64,000 bases of DNA, taken from Actinoplanes subtropicus (lineage in GTDB: Bacteria; Actinomycetota; Actinomycetes; Mycobacteriales; Micromonosporaceae). Every line of letters starts with the position of its first letter. The first letter of the stretch is position 1. Below are positions 16,592 through 25,796 of the stretch, piece after piece. The position numbers and the translations under genes are program-made. The notes below the pieces were generated by a model. The model was not told the origin of the DNA. It made no database searches and saw nothing but the letters and a program-made list of their open reading frames with translations. The stretch is from positions 1-64,000 of the forward strand of contig NZ_JOJL01000009.1 of NCBI RefSeq assembly GCF_000721705.1, read 5' to 3'.

Positions 16592-18637
16592 CTAGCCGGT
16601 CGGGGTCCAGTTCAGGATGGCTATCTGGCGTTTGCCGGCGGTGGGCGCGGACGGGTTCGCGTCGACGATCGCCACCTTGGCCCGGAGCACGGGATTGCCG
16701 GTGGTGCCGCACGTGCTGGCGGCCGGGCAGACGTACGCGGTGAGGTAGACGGCGTAGGCGAAGCCCGGAGCGTCGTCGGGCACCTCGATGACCGCGCCGA
16801 TGTAGGCGAAGCTCCCGGTCTGCTTGATCTGCAACGACCGACTGATCACGCCGAACCGGAAGACCTGCTCGGAGAGGTTGTTCAGGTTGATGTCGAGGGC
16901 GGCCTTGGGCGTGTACGTCGTGCCCTGCACGTAGAACTGACTGCCCGGGCTGTTGGTGGTCGTGACGACCGCGCACGACGTCGAGGTGGAGGAGCCGGTG
17001 TACGGAACGGCGGTCGTGCAACCGCTCTCGGCGCGCAGGCTCGTGTACGACAGGTCGAGCTGGATGGCATCGATGGATTCGGTGTCGTTCTGTTTGCTGA
17101 CGGTGCTGGTGACCGCGATCTGGGCGCCGGTGAAGGTGCCGGCGTAGATGGCGGCGGCCAGGCTGGTGTCGGTCAGCGTGATCGATTTTGTGTCGTTGTT
17201 CCAGGCGCTGCCGCCATTCTCCCCAGTGATCGAAGCCGTCGGGTAGGTGGGGCCGCCGTTCGGAGTGAGGGTCACGTTCAGGCTGTCGCTGGTGGTCGTG
17301 TCCCCGTGCCGGTGAACCACGCGTACGGTCGCGCTCTTCAGAATCGACCCGGCCGGAATGGCGGTCGTCGGTGTGACGCCGACCGTGAGCGATCCGGTCA
17401 GCTTGGCGTTGGTGCTCTTGAAGCCGGCCGCATTGGTGCCGTCGATGGTGCCGAGGTTGGTGACCGTCGCCGTGGTGCTGTAGTCGCCGGTCGTCGGCAC
17501 GCTGGTCACGCCGAGCGTGTTCACAGTGGTCGAATCGGCGGAGGAGAGGCCGTAGATGGCGACCGGCGGCTTCGTGTAGTCGAAGTTGACGCCGTCGGGC
17601 TTCCAGCCACCGCAGATCTCGGCCTGGCCGGCCCTGACCATCATCTGGCTGTCGCCGCCGAACATGAACTGCACGCCGGCCGCCGTCTTGCTGTCGATCG
17701 GGTCGACGCACGCGCCGGGGATCGTCGTCGAGGCGGACAGCGTGCCGGTCGGCGTGCCGGCCACCAGCGTGCCGTCGTTGATCGTCCAGATGTCGCTGCC
17801 CGGCTGGAGCTGTGAGCTCCTGATCGGGTCGGAGTTGTGGAAGTCGAAGTAGTAGTTGCCCGGCTGGAACCACCAGACGCTTCCGGAGCACCTGCTGCTG
17901 TTGGTCATCATGCTCGAAAGGGTCACCGCGTCGTCATAACGGCCGGGGGTGAACGTCAGGACCGAGTTCTTCTTGGTGCAGGCCGGCAGCGTCTGGAGCG
18001 CCGGCGCGGCGCTGACGTTCGGCGCGTACCCCGGGTCGGCGCCGAGCGGGTTGGCCACGGTCGACGAGCAGCTCGGCGCCGGCGTGCTCTGGATCGAGCC
18101 GGTACAGGGTCCCTTGGCGTAGACGGCGTTGTTGGTCGTGAGCGACCCGCCGGTCACGTTGATGGTGGAGTTCGAGTAGATACTGCCGTGCACCCGGAAG
18201 GTCGAGGTGTTCGGCTGCTTGATCTGCAGACCGTCCTCACCGGGGGCGGTGGCGGTGGTGCCGAGCGTCAAGATCGCGCTGCCGGGCCGGTTGCAGTTGG
18301 ACAGAGACGGGCACTGGATCCGCACCGCCGACGCTGGGTCGGAACTGCAGGCGACCGCAGCAGAGGTGGTTCCGTCGAAGGACGGCAGCGACAGGGTGTT
18401 CGACGATCCGAAGCAGTTCCCGCTCGCGGTCGACGTGCTGTTGCGGATGTTGTTGATGGCGGCCTGCACCGCGCCGTCGGCGTCCGCCCCGGTCGAGGCC
18501 TGGCCGCGCAGGTTGATCGTGGTGCGCAGGCTGGTGTCGGCGAACGACAGCAGCGCGCCCAGCACCACGGCGACGACCGAGATCACGAGCAGCACCAGGA
18601 TCAGCACGGCGCCTTCGTCGTCCTGTCGGCGTTTCAC
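16592..18637 (-). CDS. Large membrane-anchored pilus-associated protein
   Basis: A 681-residue protein with a short charged start (KRRQDDEG) and one hydrophobic helix (AVLILVLLVISVVAVVLGAL) like PilX/minor pilin N-termini. The long Ser/Thr/Asn-rich exterior has many paired cysteines. The GTG at 18637 overlaps the stop of the preceding minor-pilin gene (GTGA). It is the last gene of the pilus operon. Size, Cys content and anchoring suggest a pilus-tip or surface adhesin, analogous to PilX/PilY1 in other systems. No domain of known fold is recognised. Confidence 0.7.
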   Translation of the reverse strand: MKRRQDDEGAVLILVLLVISVVAVVLGALLSFADTSLRTTINLRGQASTGADADGAVQAAINNIRNSTSTASGNCFGSSNTLSLPSFDGTTSAAVACSSDPASAVRIQCPSLSNCNRPGSAILTLGTTATAPGEDGLQIKQPNTSTFRVHGSIYSNSTINVTGGSLTTNNAVYAKGPCTGSIQSTPAPSCSSTVANPLGADPGYAPNVSAAPALQTLPACTKKNSVLTFTPGRYDDAVTLSSMMTNSSRCSGSVWWFQPGNYYFDFHNSDPIRSSQLQPGSDIWTINDGTLVAGTPTGTLSASTTIPGACVDPIDSKTAAGVQFMFGGDSQMMVRAGQAEICGGWKPDGVNFDYTKPPVAIYGLSSADSTTVNTLGVTSVPTTGDYSTTATVTNLGTIDGTNAAGFKSTNAKLTGSLTVGVTPTTAIPAGSILKSATVRVVHRHGDTTTSDSLNVTLTPNGGPTYPTASITGENGGSAWNNDTKSITLTDTSLAAAIYAGTFTGAQIAVTSTVSKQNDTESIDAIQLDLSYTSLRAESGCTTAVPYTGSSTSTSCAVVTTTNSPGSQFYVQGTTYTPKAALDINLNNLSEQVFRFGVISRSLQIKQTGSFAYIGAVIEVPDDAPGFAYAVYLTAYVCPAASTCGTTGNPVLRAKVAIVDANPSAPTAGKRQIAILNWTPTG

Positions 18638-19287
18638 TGTTGCCTCCGGTGGCCGGTCAGCGTGATCGGGTAAGGGTCGGCGCCGGGCGTCGTGACCGTG
18701 AACGCGAGCGTCACCGTCTGCGGCACGGCGGTGCCGTTGCAGGTCGTGGGGCCGGAGCAGGAAACGACAAAGGGAGACGACGGGTCGATGTCGTGGGTCA
18801 GCACGATGTCGGTCGTGGTACTGCCCGTGCAGACCAGCCGGTGCAACTCGTTCACGGTGCCGACCGTCGCCAGGTAGTACGCCACGATCCGGGTGGTGCG
18901 GGTGGCGGGGCTGGTCGTTGTGTCCCAGTCGTCGCCGAGCAGCCTGATCTTCGCGGTCGGCGTCGCCGACGTGCCGCACACCTGACCGCCGGCGTCGTAG
19001 GCCGCGTCCACCTGAATCGAGCTCTTGAACGGGATGGTCCCGCCGGCCCCGGTGGTGGTGTAGTCCCGCAGGCCGAGCCCGGCCACGTCCCGGGCCAGGT
19101 AGGCGGCGCCGATCTGGGCGTCGTTGGAAAGTGTCATCCGGGCCGAGGTGGCGTCGGTGTTCTTGAAGTAGAGGATCAACGACTCCGCCAGTGGAACCAC
19201 GATGGCCGTCGTGATGACGACCACGAGCAGCAGCTCGATCAGGGTGAAGCCGGCGTCGTCCCGCTCGGATTCAACGGTCAGGCGCAT
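18634..19287 (-). CDS. Type IV pilus minor pilin (PilW/GspJ-like)
   Basis: A 217-residue prepilin-like protein. After a charged leader, the class III cleavage motif AGFTLIELLLVVVITTAIVV is clear, with the conserved Glu at +5 and a hydrophobic helix. The following domain is beta-rich with a Cys-containing C-terminal half, of PilW/GspJ size. It overlaps both neighbours by a few bases, so it is part of one operon. It should be processed by a prepilin peptidase that is not encoded in this window. Confidence 0.82.
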   Translation of the reverse strand: MRLTVESERDDAGFTLIELLLVVVITTAIVVPLAESLILYFKNTDATSARMTLSNDAQIGAAYLARDVAGLGLRDYTTTGAGGTIPFKSSIQVDAAYDAGGQVCGTSATPTAKIRLLGDDWDTTTSPATRTTRIVAYYLATVGTVNELHRLVCTGSTTTDIVLTHDIDPSSPFVVSCSGPTTCNGTAVPQTVTLAFTVTTPGADPYPITLTGHRRQQ

Positions 19288-19754
19288 AGCGAGTCCGCCA
19301 GTCCGCAGGGCTTGCGCACCACGATGACGAGTTGCTCAACGGCGCCCTTTGCGCCTAATGGCGTCGCGTCCGGATTGGGCACGTCGGCGCTCCAGACCCG
19401 GAGGGTGAGCTGACGCAGGCCCATGTCGATGGTGCAGGAGTTGGACCAGGCCGACCCGGTCCAATAGCGGACCGTCTTGATGGATGCGGAATAGCCGGCC
19501 GGGGGCGTGTAGCTCACGCTGAGGGCGGCACATCCCGTGGGGTATCCCCCGGTGTCGACCGCCTGGGTGATCGCCTCGGCGTAGTTGTGCAGGGTGACGT
19601 CGGCGGTGCTCTGCTTGCGATGGATGTCGGACACCTGGATACCGGTCACGAGGGAGCCGAGCACGGCGACCACGGCGGTCGACATGATGGTGATCGCGAC
19701 CACCAGTTCGATCAGTGTCTCGCCGCTGTCCGAGCGGCCGGCGGCGGCCCGCAT
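19278..19754 (-). CDS. Type IV pilus minor pilin (PilV-like)
   Basis: A 158-residue prepilin-like protein with leader MRAAAGRSDSG and a helix ETLIELVVAITIMSTAVVAVL. The residue after the cleavage Gly is Glu rather than the usual Phe, but the +5 Glu is kept. The C-terminal domain has several cysteines. ATG 19754 overlaps the stop of pilC (ATGA). Its length and place in the operon fit PilV/GspI-type minor pilins that prime pilus assembly. Confidence 0.8.
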   Translation of the reverse strand: MRAAAGRSDSGETLIELVVAITIMSTAVVAVLGSLVTGIQVSDIHRKQSTADVTLHNYAEAITQAVDTGGYPTGCAALSVSYTPPAGYSASIKTVRYWTGSAWSNSCTIDMGLRQLTLRVWSADVPNPDATPLGAKGAVEQLVIVVRKPCGLADSLCA

Positions 19755-20956
19755 CAGACGTGGACCTGGTTGAAGATGCCGTACATCGCGGAGACCAGCG
19801 CGACCGCGACGAAGCCGACGATGCCGCCCATCACGATGATCATTACCGGCTCGAAGAGCGCCGTGAGCTTCTTGAGCTTGTAGTCCAGCTCGCCCTCGTA
19901 GTACTTGGCGGTCACCTCGAGCTGGGCATCCAGGGTGCCGGTCTCCTCGCCGACGCGGATCATCCGGGCGGCGGTACCGGGGAACAGCCCGGTCGCGGAG
20001 AGCGGCCCGGCCAGGCCTTCGCCCTGCAGGACCCGCTCGCTCACCCGGCTGAGCGCCCGGACGAAGACCAGGTTGTTCAGCGAGGACGTGGAGACGTAAA
20101 GGGCGGATGGCAACGGGACGCCGGCGCTGACCATCGAGGCGAAGATCCGGCAGAACCGTTCGACCAGGGTGAACTGGATGGTGGTGCCGAGCACCGGGAC
20201 TCGGAGGAGGACGTTCTCCACGGCATGCCGCCCGGATACGGTCCGCAGCAGGACGAAGACTACCAGCGCGAGGGTCGCGACCGTGGCCAGGATCGCCCAC
20301 CACCAATGGGTGACGAAGTCGGTGGCGGCCAGCATCATCCGGGTCGGGAGGGGCAGTTTGGCATCCAGGTCGGCGAAGAAGGTCTTGAAGCGCGGCAGCA
20401 CGAACCCGGCCAGAATGACGATCGTGACCACCGACATGACGGCGATCATGATCGGGTAGATCATGGCCGACGTGATCCGGCGACGGGCCTCCAGGTCGCG
20501 TTCGAGATAGCGGGCGAGCTGGGACAGAACCACGTCCAACTGCCCGGTGAGCTCGGCCGACCGCAGGATGCCACGGTAGAACTCCGGGAAGACCTTGGGG
20601 TGTTGGTCGAGGCAGTCGGAGAGGGTCTCGCCGCGACGCAGCCCCTCCTCGACCCCGGCCATCATCTTCCGGATGGCCGAGTTGCTCGCTTCGACGCCGA
20701 GGGTGTGCACCGCCTCGACGATCGTCAGGCCGGCCGCGATGAAGGCGCCCAACTGCCGGGAGAGGTGCATGACCTCCTCCCGCTTGATACGCGGCGAGGT
20801 CAGCTCCAACTGCATCGCGCTCTTCTTCTCGGCCAGTCGGACGCCGCGCAGATCCCGCTCGTACAGTGCAAGCTCGGCCTCCTCGCGGGAGTCGGCCTTG
20901 TGCACACCGGAGACCTCGTGCCCGTCCGGACGTACGGCGGTGTAGGCGAATTTCAT
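19754..20956 (-). CDS. pilC: Type IV pilus inner-membrane platform protein PilC
   Basis: A 400-residue GspF/PilC family protein. It has two repeated cytoplasmic domains: the first around LSRQLGAFIAAGLTIVEAV, the second around FCRIFASMVSAGVPLPSAL. Three transmembrane helices follow the usual layout (IMIAVMSVVTIVILAGFVLP, ILATVATLALVVFVLL, MIIVMGGIVGFVAVALV). It anchors the assembly and retraction ATPases at the membrane. Length matches the family. It is directly downstream of pilB and coupled to the minor pilins. Confidence 0.95.
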   Translation of the reverse strand: MKFAYTAVRPDGHEVSGVHKADSREEAELALYERDLRGVRLAEKKSAMQLELTSPRIKREEVMHLSRQLGAFIAAGLTIVEAVHTLGVEASNSAIRKMMAGVEEGLRRGETLSDCLDQHPKVFPEFYRGILRSAELTGQLDVVLSQLARYLERDLEARRRITSAMIYPIMIAVMSVVTIVILAGFVLPRFKTFFADLDAKLPLPTRMMLAATDFVTHWWWAILATVATLALVVFVLLRTVSGRHAVENVLLRVPVLGTTIQFTLVERFCRIFASMVSAGVPLPSALYVSTSSLNNLVFVRALSRVSERVLQGEGLAGPLSATGLFPGTAARMIRVGEETGTLDAQLEVTAKYYEGELDYKLKKLTALFEPVMIIVMGGIVGFVAVALVSAMYGIFNQVHV

Positions 20957-20957
20957 C

Positions 20958-22745
20958 TCAGCTCCCCGGTATGTAGATCGAGCGGAGGATCTCGGCGGGA
21001 GTGGTCACACCGTCGCTCACCAGCCGCGCCGCCTCCTCCTGAAGGGTGCGCATGCCCTCCTTGCGGGCGGTCTGCCGGATCTCGTCGTGCCCCGCGCTGG
21101 CCAGGATGTGCGCGCGGATGGCCTCGGTGACCGGCATCATCTCGTACACGCCGACCCGGTCCAGGTAGCCGGTGCGCGCGCAGAAGTTGCAGCCCGCGCC
21201 GCGGACGAAGCCGCCCCGGGGCGGCCGGCCGCCGATCGCCGTGAGCAGCGCCTGCTCCTGCTGCGAGGGCTGGTAGCGCTCGGTGCAGTGCCGACAGATC
21301 CGGCGGACCAGGCGCTGGGCGAGCACGGCCGTGACGGAGGAGGCCACCAAGAAGTGCTCGATGCCCATGTCGAGCAGCCGGTGCAGGGCCGAGACCGCAT
21401 CGGTAGCGTGCAGCGAGGAGAGGACGAAGTGCCCGGTCAGCGCGGACTGCACCGCGATGCTGGCGGTTTCGACGTCCCGGATCTCGCCGACCAGGATCAC
21501 GTCGGGATCCTGCCGGAGGATCGACTTCAAGCCGTCGGCGAAGGTGAGCCCGGCCGCCTCGTTGATCTGGATCTGGTTGATCGACGGGAACGTGTACTCG
21601 ACCGGGTCCTCGATCGTCATGATGTTGCGTTCCGGGCTGTTGATCTCGTTTAGCGAGCCGTACAGCGTCGTGGTCTTTCCGCTGCCGGTCGGGCCCGCGC
21701 AAATCACCATCCCGTACGGGGCACGCAGCAGCCCAGAGTACTTGGCGGTCATCTGCGGGCTCATGCCGAGTTTGGCGAGTTCGTAGAGTGGGCGACTCTT
21801 GTCGAGCACCCGCATGACGACCTTCTCGCCACCCACCACCGCGGTCGTCGACACCCGGATGTCGACCGGAATGCTCTCGACCTCCATGCTGATCTGGCCG
21901 TCCTGCGGCCGGCGGCGCTCGACGATGTTCATGCCGCCGAGGATCTTGATGCGGCTGACCAGCGCGGCGCCCATCGAGCCGGGCAGGTCGAGCATGTCGT
22001 GCAGCGCGCCGTCGATCCGGAACCGAACGCGGATGCGTTCTCCTTGCGGCTCGATGTGAATGTCCGAGGCACGGTCCCGCCGGGCCTGTGTGAGGATCAT
22101 CTGGACGACCTGGACCACCGGCGCGTCCTCGTGCGCGGCCGGCGAGGCGGCCCGGGCCACGTCGCGGCGGCCGATCTCACGGGCCTCGAACGCCTTGATC
22201 TGTACGCCGACGCCACTCAGCGCGCGATAGCCGTTGCCGATCGCGCGGAGGATCTCGGACTGCGGCGCGACCCGAAGCGTGATGACCTTGCCGATCGCCT
22301 GGGCGAGGGCCTTGCCGACCGCCTCGGTGGGCAGCGCGACCGCGACCTCGACCTCGTCGTCCTGGACGGCGAGCGGGATGGCGAGCAGGTCGCGGGCGGT
22401 GGCCTCGGCCAGCTGCGCGACGGCGGAATCCTCCGGGGTGACCTGGCGCAGGTCGACGACGGGGAGGCCGTGCTGGTGGGCGATCGCTCGGGCGACGTCG
22501 CGCTCGCGGACCGCGCCGCTCTCGACCAGCAGCTGGCCGAGGCGCTTGCCGGCGCCCTGCTTGGCGGCGTCGAGGGCGGCCAGCACGTCTTCGCGCTTGG
22601 CCATGCCGGCGTGCAGCAGCAGTTCGCCGAGGCGCTGACCACCCTTCTCGATGGTCAGATCGGTGGGGCGGGCCGGCGCGGGAAGCACGGCGGTGGCGGC
22701 TTGGGGTTCGGGGACGGCCTGCTCGGGCCGGTTGCGCAGCCTCAC
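20958..22745 (-). CDS. pilB: Type IV pilus assembly ATPase PilB
   Basis: A 595-residue GspE/PilB ATPase. The N-terminal GspE-N domain has the GQRLGELLLHAG and GKRLGQLLVESG repeats. The core has Walker A GPTGSGKTTTLYGSL, the Asp box DPVEY, Walker B QDPDVILVGEIRD and the His box GHFVLSSLHATDA. A tetracysteine zinc site (CRHC...CNFC) follows, as in true PilB/GspE. It powers pilus extension. Its ATG overlaps the pilT stop (ATGA). Confidence 0.96.
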   Translation of the reverse strand: MRLRNRPEQAVPEPQAATAVLPAPARPTDLTIEKGGQRLGELLLHAGMAKREDVLAALDAAKQGAGKRLGQLLVESGAVRERDVARAIAHQHGLPVVDLRQVTPEDSAVAQLAEATARDLLAIPLAVQDDEVEVAVALPTEAVGKALAQAIGKVITLRVAPQSEILRAIGNGYRALSGVGVQIKAFEAREIGRRDVARAASPAAHEDAPVVQVVQMILTQARRDRASDIHIEPQGERIRVRFRIDGALHDMLDLPGSMGAALVSRIKILGGMNIVERRRPQDGQISMEVESIPVDIRVSTTAVVGGEKVVMRVLDKSRPLYELAKLGMSPQMTAKYSGLLRAPYGMVICAGPTGSGKTTTLYGSLNEINSPERNIMTIEDPVEYTFPSINQIQINEAAGLTFADGLKSILRQDPDVILVGEIRDVETASIAVQSALTGHFVLSSLHATDAVSALHRLLDMGIEHFLVASSVTAVLAQRLVRRICRHCTERYQPSQQEQALLTAIGGRPPRGGFVRGAGCNFCARTGYLDRVGVYEMMPVTEAIRAHILASAGHDEIRQTARKEGMRTLQEEAARLVSDGVTTPAEILRSIYIPGS

Positions 22746-23836
22746 GAGCCGGCACCCACCCGTACGCGGGGACGAGCCTCGATATCGCGCGGATAGAGGC
22801 TGCGGGCCATGGCGTCGTCATGGGTGATCAGGCCGTTCTGCACCAAGGCGGAGAGCGAGTGCTCGAGCGTCTGCATGCCCGCGCGCTGGCCGCTCACCAG
22901 GGCATTGCGCAGCTGGTGCTGCTTGCCTTCCTTGATCAGGTTGCGCACCGCGCTGTCCGCGACCAGCACCTCGTACGCGGCGACCATGCCGCCGCCGATC
23001 CGCGGGACCAGCCGTTGGTAGACGATGCCGGTCAGCGCCGCCGCAAGCTGGACCCGAACCTGCTCCTGCTGGTGTGCCGGGAAGACGTCGATGATGCGGG
23101 CCAAAGCCTGACTGGTGTCGTTGGTGTGCAGGGTGGCGAACACGAGGTGGCCGGTCTCGGCGAGGGTGAGCGCGAACCCGATCGACTCCAGGTCGCGCAT
23201 CTCGCCGACGAGCAGGACGTCGGGATCCTCGCGGAGGGCGGCCCGGAGCGCGTCGGAGAACGACTTGGTGTCGGTGCCGACCTCGCGCTGGCTGACCATC
23301 GAGCGGCGGTGTTCGTGCACGTACTCGATCGGGTCCTCGATCGTGACGATGTGGCAGGCCCGGTCGAAGTTGATCTGATTGATCACCGAGGCCAGGGTGG
23401 TCGACTTGCCCGAGCCGGTCGGGCCGGTGACCAGGATCAGGCCCTGGTGCTGGCGCACGAAGGAGCCCAGTACCGGCGGCAGGCCGAGCTGGGCCATGGT
23501 CGGGATCTGGGCGGGGATCATCCGGAGCGCGACCGCGGTCTCGCCCCGCTGCCGAAAGGCGTTGCCGCGGATCCGGGCGGTGTCGCGCCAGGTGAAGGAG
23601 AAGTCGTACTCGTGGTTGGCCGATCGTTCGGCGGCCTGCTCCTGGGAAAGCAGTTCGGCGAGTAATTCCTCGGTGTCCGAGCCGGTGAGCACCGGCGCCT
23701 CGGTCACCGGGCGCAGCTGCCCGTCGATCCGGATCTGCGGCTGCATGCCGGCGGTCAGGAGCAGGTCGCTGCCGCGCGCCTGCCAGAGGATGTCGAGGAG
23801 CGCATCGGCGCGTCCACCGATCACGGTCATAGTCAC
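22742..23836 (-). CDS. pilT: Type IV pilus retraction ATPase PilT
   Basis: A 364-residue PilT ATPase: Walker A GPTGSGKSTTLASVI, Asp box EDPIEY, Walker B EDPDVLLVGEMRD and the diagnostic retraction motif AIRNLIREGK-like segment, here AVRNLIKEGKQHQ. Its presence implies retractile pili and perhaps twitching or DNA uptake. GTG 23836 is favoured because GGAGG lies five bases before it; an ATG at 23830 is an alternative. It sits between pilA and pilB in one operon. Confidence 0.95.
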   Translation of the reverse strand: MTMTVIGGRADALLDILWQARGSDLLLTAGMQPQIRIDGQLRPVTEAPVLTGSDTEELLAELLSQEQAAERSANHEYDFSFTWRDTARIRGNAFRQRGETAVALRMIPAQIPTMAQLGLPPVLGSFVRQHQGLILVTGPTGSGKSTTLASVINQINFDRACHIVTIEDPIEYVHEHRRSMVSQREVGTDTKSFSDALRAALREDPDVLLVGEMRDLESIGFALTLAETGHLVFATLHTNDTSQALARIIDVFPAHQQEQVRVQLAAALTGIVYQRLVPRIGGGMVAAYEVLVADSAVRNLIKEGKQHQLRNALVSGQRAGMQTLEHSLSALVQNGLITHDDAMARSLYPRDIEARPRVRVGAGS

Positions 23837-23921
23837 GAGAACCTCCGATGGAGACAGGCGGGCGAAAGGGGACGTCTGGGCGAGGCGAACGATCACCCCG
23901 CCCAGACGCGGCGCCGGGCAA

Positions 23922-24254
23922 TCAGCAGCCGGCCGTGCCGTTCGCCGTGACGGTGCCGTCGGCGGCGATGGCGAGGGTCGTTCCCGGGGTCGACTGGAGG
24001 TATCCGCCCTTGACGAGCTGGTCAATCGTGGTCGGGTAGGTGAAGCTGTTCTTGGCGTAGAAGGCCTGGACGGCGATCTGGGCGTTCTTCAGATCGGACT
24101 TGCACACCGCGCTCTTGCCGTCGTTCTTGAAGGCGTCGACGCCGAAGATCGTGATGCCGGCCAGGATGCCGATCACGACCACGACGATCAGGAGCTCGAT
24201 GAGGGTGAAGCCTTCGTCGTTCTTGCGGGCGGCCAGAAGACGCTGACGGAGCAT
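23922..24254 (-). CDS. pilA: Major type IV pilin PilA
   Basis: A 110-residue type IVa-like prepilin: a 15-residue charged leader, cleavage site EG-FTLIELLIVVVVIGIL with +5 Glu, a long N-terminal helix, and a short C-terminal domain closed by two cysteines (one near the middle, one at the last residue) that can form the D-region disulphide. It is the likely main pilus subunit. The small size is typical of Gram-positive and pseudopilin-like major pilins. The 139-base gap upstream contains an inverted repeat (TGCCGCC/GGCGGCA) but no clear terminator. Confidence 0.93.
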   Translation of the reverse strand: MLRQRLLAARKNDEGFTLIELLIVVVVIGILAGITIFGVDAFKNDGKSAVCKSDLKNAQIAVQAFYAKNSFTYPTTIDQLVKGGYLQSTPGTTLAIAADGTVTANGTAGC

Positions 24255-24393
24255 GGTGATCTGCTTTCTCTAGAGGGTTGCCGCCGGGGCGGCAGAAAAA
24301 GGGCGTGCAGCAACCTGCCGCCCACGGCGGCGGCCGGCGTCCATTGCGTGCGGCGGTGCGGAATGGATCGGTTCGAATCAGGGAAGTGCCGGG

Positions 24394-24837
24394 TCAGGGA
24401 GTGACCGGACCGGCGACCGAGGTGTAGTCCCTCCATCCGGAGGTCTGCGTCTGGCTTGCCATCGCGTACGCCTTGACGCCTTTGAAGCTGTTCGCAGTCG
24501 TGCCGTTGTAGGAGCTGTTGTTCGTCATGACGGACAGGGTCGTCACGATCGACGCGCTCGGACACGGCCATGTCGCGTTGGTCGCGCAGAACACCACGTT
24601 GACGGTGAACGGCGAGGTACCGAACGACGAGCTCGTGCCGATGGTGCCGGACACCGAGTAGGCCTTGCCCTGCGTGGACAGCGTCAGGGTGATGGCCCTG
24701 GCGACGCCGCTTGCGGTACGCACGGTGCCGGTGCCGGTGCCGTTCGAGCGCCAGTACGCCTGCGCCGGTTGCGCGACCGTGCCGGCCACCGCCAGTGCGG
24801 CCAGGGTCGTGGCCACGGTTCGCCGGGTCAGTGCCAT
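24394..24837 (-). CDS. Secreted protein of the pilus operon (AYWxxxGxGxG type)
   Basis: A 147-residue protein with a signal peptide (RRTVATTLAALAVAGTVAQPAQA) followed at once by YWRSNGTGTGTV. The rest is Ser/Thr-rich and beta-like with two cysteines. The same signal-peptide-YW-G-G-G layout occurs in the gene at 25326-25796, so these are paralogues. The pattern recalls SipW-dependent TasA-like secreted proteins, but I cannot prove homology. It overlaps the preceding gene by ten bases. Probably a surface or pilus-associated component. Confidence 0.7.
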   Translation of the reverse strand: MALTRRTVATTLAALAVAGTVAQPAQAYWRSNGTGTGTVRTASGVARAITLTLSTQGKAYSVSGTIGTSSSFGTSPFTVNVVFCATNATWPCPSASIVTTLSVMTNNSSYNGTTANSFKGVKAYAMASQTQTSGWRDYTSVAGPVTP

Positions 24838-25253
24838 TGTTCGGCCTTTCCGGCGTAGGTGAGCGGGAACGACACCCTCTTGCAGGCGTCCGGCGCCTGC
24901 GTGGACAGCTTGACGGTCAGTTCGATGACGACCTGGCCGCGGCCGGCGACGATCGTTTCCGGCGTACCGGAGAAGCTGGTGATCGTCAGCAGGCTCGCCG
25001 GGCAGGCCGAGCTGGCCGGGCCGGCCGTCGCTGATGCCGAGTTGAGGCGGATGGGCTGGGAGTCCGGGTTGGCCACCGTCAGTCGCAGCGGGACCGGGAT
25101 GCCGGGCACCAGCCCGCCGACCGATCCGCTGAGGGTGAAGGCGTGCCCGGGCGCCGAGTTGTTGTCCGACCCGGCCAGGGCCAATTGCCGTCCACCGAGG
25201 ACCCCGACCACGGCGACGGCCGCCAGGCCGGCTGCGATGGCGTACTTCCGCAT
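24828..25253 (-). CDS. Secreted/anchored beta-sandwich protein of the pilus operon
   Basis: A 141-residue protein with an N-terminal hydrophobic segment (YAIAAGLAAVAVVGVLGG) and an Ig-like beta-sandwich remainder: FTLSGSVGGLVPGIPVPLRL, then a VANPDSQPIRL strand. Two Cys lie in the second half and probably form a disulphide. ATG 25253 is preceded by purine-rich GGAGGG. Placed between the two YW-type secreted proteins and overlapping the next gene by ten bases, it belongs to the same operon. Function unknown; a scaffold or chaperone-like role outside the membrane is possible. Confidence 0.68.
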   Translation of the reverse strand: MRKYAIAAGLAAVAVVGVLGGRQLALAGSDNNSAPGHAFTLSGSVGGLVPGIPVPLRLTVANPDSQPIRLNSASATAGPASSACPASLLTITSFSGTPETIVAGRGQVVIELTVKLSTQAPDACKRVSFPLTYAGKAEQWH

Positions 25254-25325
25254 CTCCCGCACCCTCCGCTCAGCTCGTACGAACAGGGTCCGGGCGGGTC
25301 GCACGGGACCCGCCCGGAGCCGGTG

Positions 25326-25796
25326 TCAGGAGCTGGTCGCGTTGTAGGTGACCGTGACGGTCGCGCCCTTGCAGGAGTCCTGGTTGGTGTTCGCCACGTT
25401 CGTCATCGCGACGGTGCCCGAGAAGTCGGCGTGGTTGTTCGCCGCGACGCTGGTGGGCGGCGAGGACAGCGTGACGGTGTACCACGAGGCGAGGCAGCCG
25501 GCGTTGGCGTGCGTGCTGTCGACGGTCGCCGCCGCCGTGAGGACGAAGGGAACGTTGAAGGTGTTCGAGTTGGTGACGGTGCCGCTGACCGGCTGAGCGG
25601 TGCCGCCGGGGGTGAGCGCCGTTCCGCTGAAGGTGTCCTGGGTGATGCTGAGCGGGGTGCTGGCGGCGGCGGTGCCGGCGGTGCCGGAGCCCTGGCCGTT
25701 GGCGGTCCAGTAGGCGAAGGCGGCGGTGCCGGAGACGGCGAGGACGCCGCCCACGATCGCGGCGGCGACGGCCGGCTTGCGGTAGTTGAACTTCAT
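25326..25796 (-). CDS. Secreted protein heading the pilus operon (AYWxxxGxGxG type)
   Basis: A 156-residue protein with signal peptide (VAAAIVGGVLAVSGTAAFA) followed by YWTANGQGSGTAGT. The remainder is Thr/Ala/Val-rich with two cysteines (GCLASWY, SCKGATV), suggesting a single stable beta domain. It is a paralogue of the gene at 24394. It is the first gene of the operon, behind an AT-rich promoter region. Being first and secreted, it may be an abundant surface subunit; this is inference. Confidence 0.72.
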   Translation of the reverse strand: MKFNYRKPAVAAAIVGGVLAVSGTAAFAYWTANGQGSGTAGTAAASTPLSITQDTFSGTALTPGGTAQPVSGTVTNSNTFNVPFVLTAAATVDSTHANAGCLASWYTVTLSSPPTSVAANNHADFSGTVAMTNVANTNQDSCKGATVTVTYNATSS

